A stretch of DNA of 64,000 nucleotides. Origin: Pseudomonas sp. MWU13-2105 (GTDB lineage Bacteria; Pseudomonadota; Gammaproteobacteria; Pseudomonadales; Pseudomonadaceae). The translations under genes and the position numbers were made by a program. Within the stretch, counting starts at the first letter, position 1; every line of letters begins with the position of its first letter. Positions 61,457 through 64,000 of the stretch are shown here, one piece after another. The notes under the pieces were generated by a model, which had not been told where the DNA came from, did no database searches, and saw only the letters and a list, made by a program, of their open reading frames with translations. The stretch spans positions 1 through 64,000 of the forward strand of contig NZ_JALLIY010000022.1 of the NCBI RefSeq assembly GCF_023242315.1, written 5' to 3'.

Positions 61457-61998
61457 GTGTTGCGATGAAGAATAGAGTCCTGGGCGCTGCGTTACTGGCG
61501 CTGTCCGTGGTGACGGCCACGCCGCTGTGGGCCGCTGACAAACCCAGGGAATTGGCCTGGCAGGACATGATTCCAGCCGATGCACCGCCGGAAGTCCCGC
61601 AGATGACACCGCTGCATGATCTGTCGAAACTCGGCAGCACGGACCTCGAGTCAGCGCCGGCGGCCAGGCAGTCGCTGCCCGATGCTCCAGTGGTCAAGGC
61701 ACTCGACGGCCAGCATGTGCGCCTGCCGGGGTATATCGTACCGCTGGAAGTCAGCGAGGAAGGGCGAACCACGGAGTTTCTGCTGGTGCCGTATTTCGGC
61801 GCCTGCATTCACGTGCCGCCGCCGCCATCGAACCAGATCGTGCATGTGACCAGCGAGCTGGGGGTCAAGGTCGACGAGTTGTACCAGCCGTACTGGATCG
61901 AGGGTGACATGCAGGTCAAGCAGAGCACCAGCGATCTGGCGGATGCCGGGTACAGCATGGCGGCGCAGAAGATCTACGTGTACGAGTTGCCGGAGTAA
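61453..61998 (+). CDS. DUF3299 exported protein
   Basis: A 181-residue exported protein (LGAALLALSVVTATPLWAAD) with the DUF3299 core LPGYIVPLEVSEEGRTTEFL and VPYFGACIHVPPPPSNQIVH. The Cys and His in GACIHVPPPP are conserved-looking and may bind metal. The start overlaps the permease stop (ATGA); an in-frame ATG four codons later is possible. Last gene of the Zur-linked operon. Confidence 0.85.
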   Translation: MSVAMKNRVLGAALLALSVVTATPLWAADKPRELAWQDMIPADAPPEVPQMTPLHDLSKLGSTDLESAPAARQSLPDAPVVKALDGQHVRLPGYIVPLEVSEEGRTTEFLLVPYFGACIHVPPPPSNQIVHVTSELGVKVDELYQPYWIEGDMQVKQSTSDLADAGYSMAAQKIYVYELPE

Positions 61999-62085
61999 AC
62001 CCCGTCGCCCGGCGGTGGCTGCCTGCGAAGAGGTCGCCGGGAACAACACAAAAGTTCCCGCTCCAGCCCGGCCATTGGCCTTTCA

Positions 62086-62132
62086 TTGAGCCAGGTCAAA
62101 GATTGGCCCTGCTTTTCATTGAGCTGAGTCAA
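62086..62132. promoter_or_regulatory. Two Anr/FNR-like boxes before ompW
   Basis: TTGAGCCAGGTCAA (62086-62099) and TTGAGCTGAGTCAA (62119-62132) both fit TTGAN-N4-NTCAA. Their centres are 33 bases apart, about three helical turns. OprG of P. aeruginosa is Anr-controlled, so low-oxygen activation is likely. Confidence 0.65.
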
Positions 62133-62199
62133 AAGCCGACCCGGCTCGCTCTTTACCATTGGACCCAATGAATTTGAACCGTCCTTTGGAGCCCCCCCA

Positions 62200-62883
62200 A
62201 TGCACAAGTCCCTGCTCAGCGCCTCTCTCATTGCGCTCGCTCTCGCAGCGCCCCTTGCCCACGCCCACCAGGCGGGTGATTTCATCGTCCGCGCCGGTAC
62301 CGCCACCGTCGCACCGAACGACAGCAGCGGCGACCTGAAACTCGACGGCGCAAAAGTTTCCGGCACCAAAGCCACGGTAGACAGTGACACCCAACTGGGC
62401 CTGGCCTTCGCCTACATGTTCACCGACCATATCGGCCTGGAACTGCTGGCCGCGACACCTTTCCACCACGAAGTCGCCGTCAAGGGCCTCGGCCCGGCAC
62501 TGGATGGCAAGCTGGGGGATATCAAGCAACTGCCACCGACCCTGTCGCTGCAGTACTACCCGATGGAAGCCAGCTCGAAATTCCAGCCTTACGCTGGTAT
62601 CGGCATCAACTACACCATGTTCTTTGGTGAAGACCTGACCAGCAAGCGCAAGGATGAAGGCTTCAGCAACATGAAGCTACAGAACTCGGTGGGCCTGGCC
62701 GGGCAATTGGGCTTCGACTACATGCTCACCGACCGCATGCTGCTCAACGCCTCGGTCTGGTATATCGACATCGACACCAAGGCCACCATCGACGGCCCGA
62801 CCGCCTTGGGCGTAGGCCAGACCAAGGTGGATGTGAAGGTCGATCCATGGGTCTACATGGTCGGTATCGGCTACAAGTTCTAA
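62200..62883 (+). CDS. ompW: Outer-membrane protein OmpW/OprG
   Basis: A 227-residue eight-strand beta-barrel (signal SLIALALAAPLAHAHQAG). Family text includes GDFIVRAGTATVAP, LGLAFAYMFTDHIGLELLAA and the final aromatic VYMVGIGYKF required for barrel assembly. OmpW proteins let small hydrophobic molecules pass. A GGAG site precedes the ATG, and two Anr-like boxes lie upstream. Confidence 0.95.
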   Translation: MHKSLLSASLIALALAAPLAHAHQAGDFIVRAGTATVAPNDSSGDLKLDGAKVSGTKATVDSDTQLGLAFAYMFTDHIGLELLAATPFHHEVAVKGLGPALDGKLGDIKQLPPTLSLQYYPMEASSKFQPYAGIGINYTMFFGEDLTSKRKDEGFSNMKLQNSVGLAGQLGFDYMLTDRMLLNASVWYIDIDTKATIDGPTALGVGQTKVDVKVDPWVYMVGIGYKF

Positions 62884-62897
62884 GCCGAATCACAGCC

Positions 62898-62921
62898 TGT
62901 GGCGAACGGACTTGCCACAAG
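62898..62921. repeat. Solitary REP half
   Basis: CTGTGGCGAACGGACTTGCC with closing CCACAAG is a single degenerate REP of the GTGGCGAG class. Confidence 0.5.
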
Positions 62922-62949
62922 AACGCGATACCAGCGTTCCATCACCCCA

Positions 62950-62984
62950 TGAAAAAAGGCGCCTTGATCAGGCGCCTTTTTTCA
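62950..62984. terminator. Bidirectional terminator between ompW and epimerase
   Basis: TGAAAAAAGGCGCC, loop TTGATCA, and GGCGCCTTTTTTCA. The stem is flanked by A-run and T-run, so it works for both convergent genes. Confidence 0.92.
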
Positions 62985-63000
62985 TTTTGGACGCTCGACT

Positions 63001-63930
63001 TCAGCGCCCCAGCAAACGCGCCAATCCGACACTCATGGGCGTCGGTTCAGGCAATGCGAAGCGCTCGAGCATCCGCTGGTTGTTCGCCCGCGAATGGCGG
63101 ATATCGCCGGGGCGTGCCGGCTCGTAGCTCAGCGGCGGCAGCGCGCCGACCACTTCGCCCAGCGCCGCCAGCATCTGCTTGAGCGTCGTCGCCCGGTTCA
63201 GGCCAACGTTGACCGCGCCCTCCTGCACCCGCGGCACCTTGAGAGCCTGCACCAGGATCTGCACCAGATCGCCGACGTAGATGAAGTCCCGGGTCTGCTC
63301 GCCATCGCCGAAGATGGTGATCGGCAAGCCCTTCAAGGCCCGCTCGCAGAAAATACTGATCACCCCGGAATACGGCGAGGACGGATCCTGGCGCGGCCCG
63401 AAGACATTGAAGAAACGGAAGATCACCGGCTCCAGGCCATGCTGGCGGCGATAGAAGTCCAGATACTGCTCGCTGGCCAGCTTGTCCGAGGCATAGGGCG
63501 TCAGCGGGGCCTTGGCGGTGTCTTCGACGATGGACTCGCCTTCGCCGTTATTGCCGTAGACCGCCGCGCTGGAGGCGAACAACACCCGCTTGACGCCCGT
63601 CTGGCGCATGGCCTCGCAGACGTTCAGCGTACCGATGAAGTTGCTCTGGTGGGTCCGCACCGGGTCCTCCACCGACGCCTGCACCGAGGCCACCGCCGCC
63701 AGGTGCACCACTGCCTGGCAACCGCGCATCACCTGCGCCACCAGGGCGGCATCGGCAACATCGCCCTCGATCAGTTCGACCCGGGGATTGTCCAGGGCCA
63801 GATTGCTGCGCTTGCCGCTGGACAGATCATCGAGGATACGCAGCGAGTAACCTTGCGCCAACAACGCCTCGGCCAGGTTCGAACCGATGAACCCGGCACC
63901 TCCGGTGATCAGAATGGGGGCATCAGCCAT
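63001..63930 (-). CDS. NAD-dependent nucleotide-sugar epimerase
   Basis: A 309-residue extended short-chain dehydrogenase. The NAD motif is ITGGAGFIGSNLAEALL, Ser is in LFASSAAVYG and the catalytic pair in TPYASDKLASEQY. It is closest to UDP-glucose/UDP-GlcNAc 4-epimerase-like proteins (GalE/WbpP type) that prepare sugars for surface polysaccharide. The start at 63930 overlaps the end of an upstream gene by eight bases. Confidence 0.92.
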   Translation of the reverse strand: MADAPILITGGAGFIGSNLAEALLAQGYSLRILDDLSSGKRSNLALDNPRVELIEGDVADAALVAQVMRGCQAVVHLAAVASVQASVEDPVRTHQSNFIGTLNVCEAMRQTGVKRVLFASSAAVYGNNGEGESIVEDTAKAPLTPYASDKLASEQYLDFYRRQHGLEPVIFRFFNVFGPRQDPSSPYSGVISIFCERALKGLPITIFGDGEQTRDFIYVGDLVQILVQALKVPRVQEGAVNVGLNRATTLKQMLAALGEVVGALPPLSYEPARPGDIRHSRANNQRMLERFALPEPTPMSVGLARLLGR

Positions 63931-64000
63931 GACGATAGAACCTGTCGAGTAGTGCCGGCAACGCCGCGCGCCAGGCTCGCGGCTTGATACCGAAGGTATG
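63923..64000 (-). CDS. 3' end of a gene upstream of the epimerase
   Basis: An open frame entering from beyond the window ends at a TGA at 63923-63925 and reads TFGIKPRAWRAALPALLDRF near its end. Its eight-base overlap with the epimerase start is that of coupled genes. Too little is present to name the family. Confidence 0.5.
   Translation of the reverse strand, partial: HTFGIKPRAWRAALPALLDRFYRHG

Noticed and set aside
1-64000. CRISPR arrays, tRNA or rRNA genes, transposases, integrases
   Set aside because: I found no regularly spaced direct repeats, no tRNA-like cloverleaf sequence, no rRNA landmarks and no recombinase motifs. The repeats present are REP/REPIN elements and the duplicated DUF6124 units.

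Overview
The window is a high-GC chromosomal segment of a fluorescent-group Pseudomonas. The basis is gene content and gene order: the block xseB-ispA-dxs, ribA, pgpA-thiL-nusB-ribH-ribB-ribE-ribD-nrdR, the zinc-linked DUF2796/ABC operon, ompW/oprG and an epimerase is the order I recall from P. aeruginosa. The intergenic spaces also carry REP/REPIN repeats typical of the P. fluorescens complex. I see no rRNA, tRNA, CRISPR array or insertion sequence.

Region 1 (1-7400): the end of an ethanolamine permease gene and eutBC, an acetyltransferase, a DedA membrane protein with an mtfA-type peptidase, inorganic pyrophosphatase (ppa), and an orphan phage-type S24 repressor. Region 2 (7400-13850): a very large double-module sensor kinase paired with a periplasmic sugar-binding-type protein that has no transporter genes beside it. 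It is followed by about 1.5 kb of decayed DNA holding a broken gene and a toxin-tail/immunity pair. Region 3 (13850-27290): a diguanylate cyclase, then a complete short-chain amide/urea system. Going downstream on the minus strand this is urtABCDE (ABC uptake), fmdA, an FmdB-like zinc ribbon and amiE. Divergent from urtA lie a transporter-fused hybrid kinase and a LuxR-type response regulator. The same 16-bp palindrome sits in front of urtA and in front of fmdA, so the whole block looks like one inducible regulon.

Region 4 (27290-33540) is accessory DNA: two copies of a 686-bp unit (long leader plus DUF6124-type gene) flanking a leucine-rich-repeat protein, a DUF3883 nuclease-like protein resembling defence genes, a DUF2442 protein and a VapBC toxin-antitoxin pair with its operators. 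The two DUF6124 leaders are the most interesting thing in the window. They are diverged but co-vary in several stems, and the middle strand can pair either with an upstream strand or with the Shine-Dalgarno region, which is the design of an RNA switch.

Region 5 (33540-43960) is a six-gene yfa-type operon around a bacterial alpha-2-macroglobulin (yfaS), with a DUF2135 gene at both ends. Region 6 (43960-64000) is core: a decayed HigBA-type toxin-antitoxin, isoprenoid precursor genes, riboflavin synthesis with nusB/thiL/pgpA/nrdR, a YbaY-like lipoprotein, a methyltransferase, a CnoX-type thioredoxin, a zinc-starvation operon behind a Zur-like box, an OmpW porin behind two Anr/FNR-like boxes, and an NAD-dependent epimerase. 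Most starts were moved inward from the longest open frame using ribosome binding sites, signal peptides and overlaps with neighbours.
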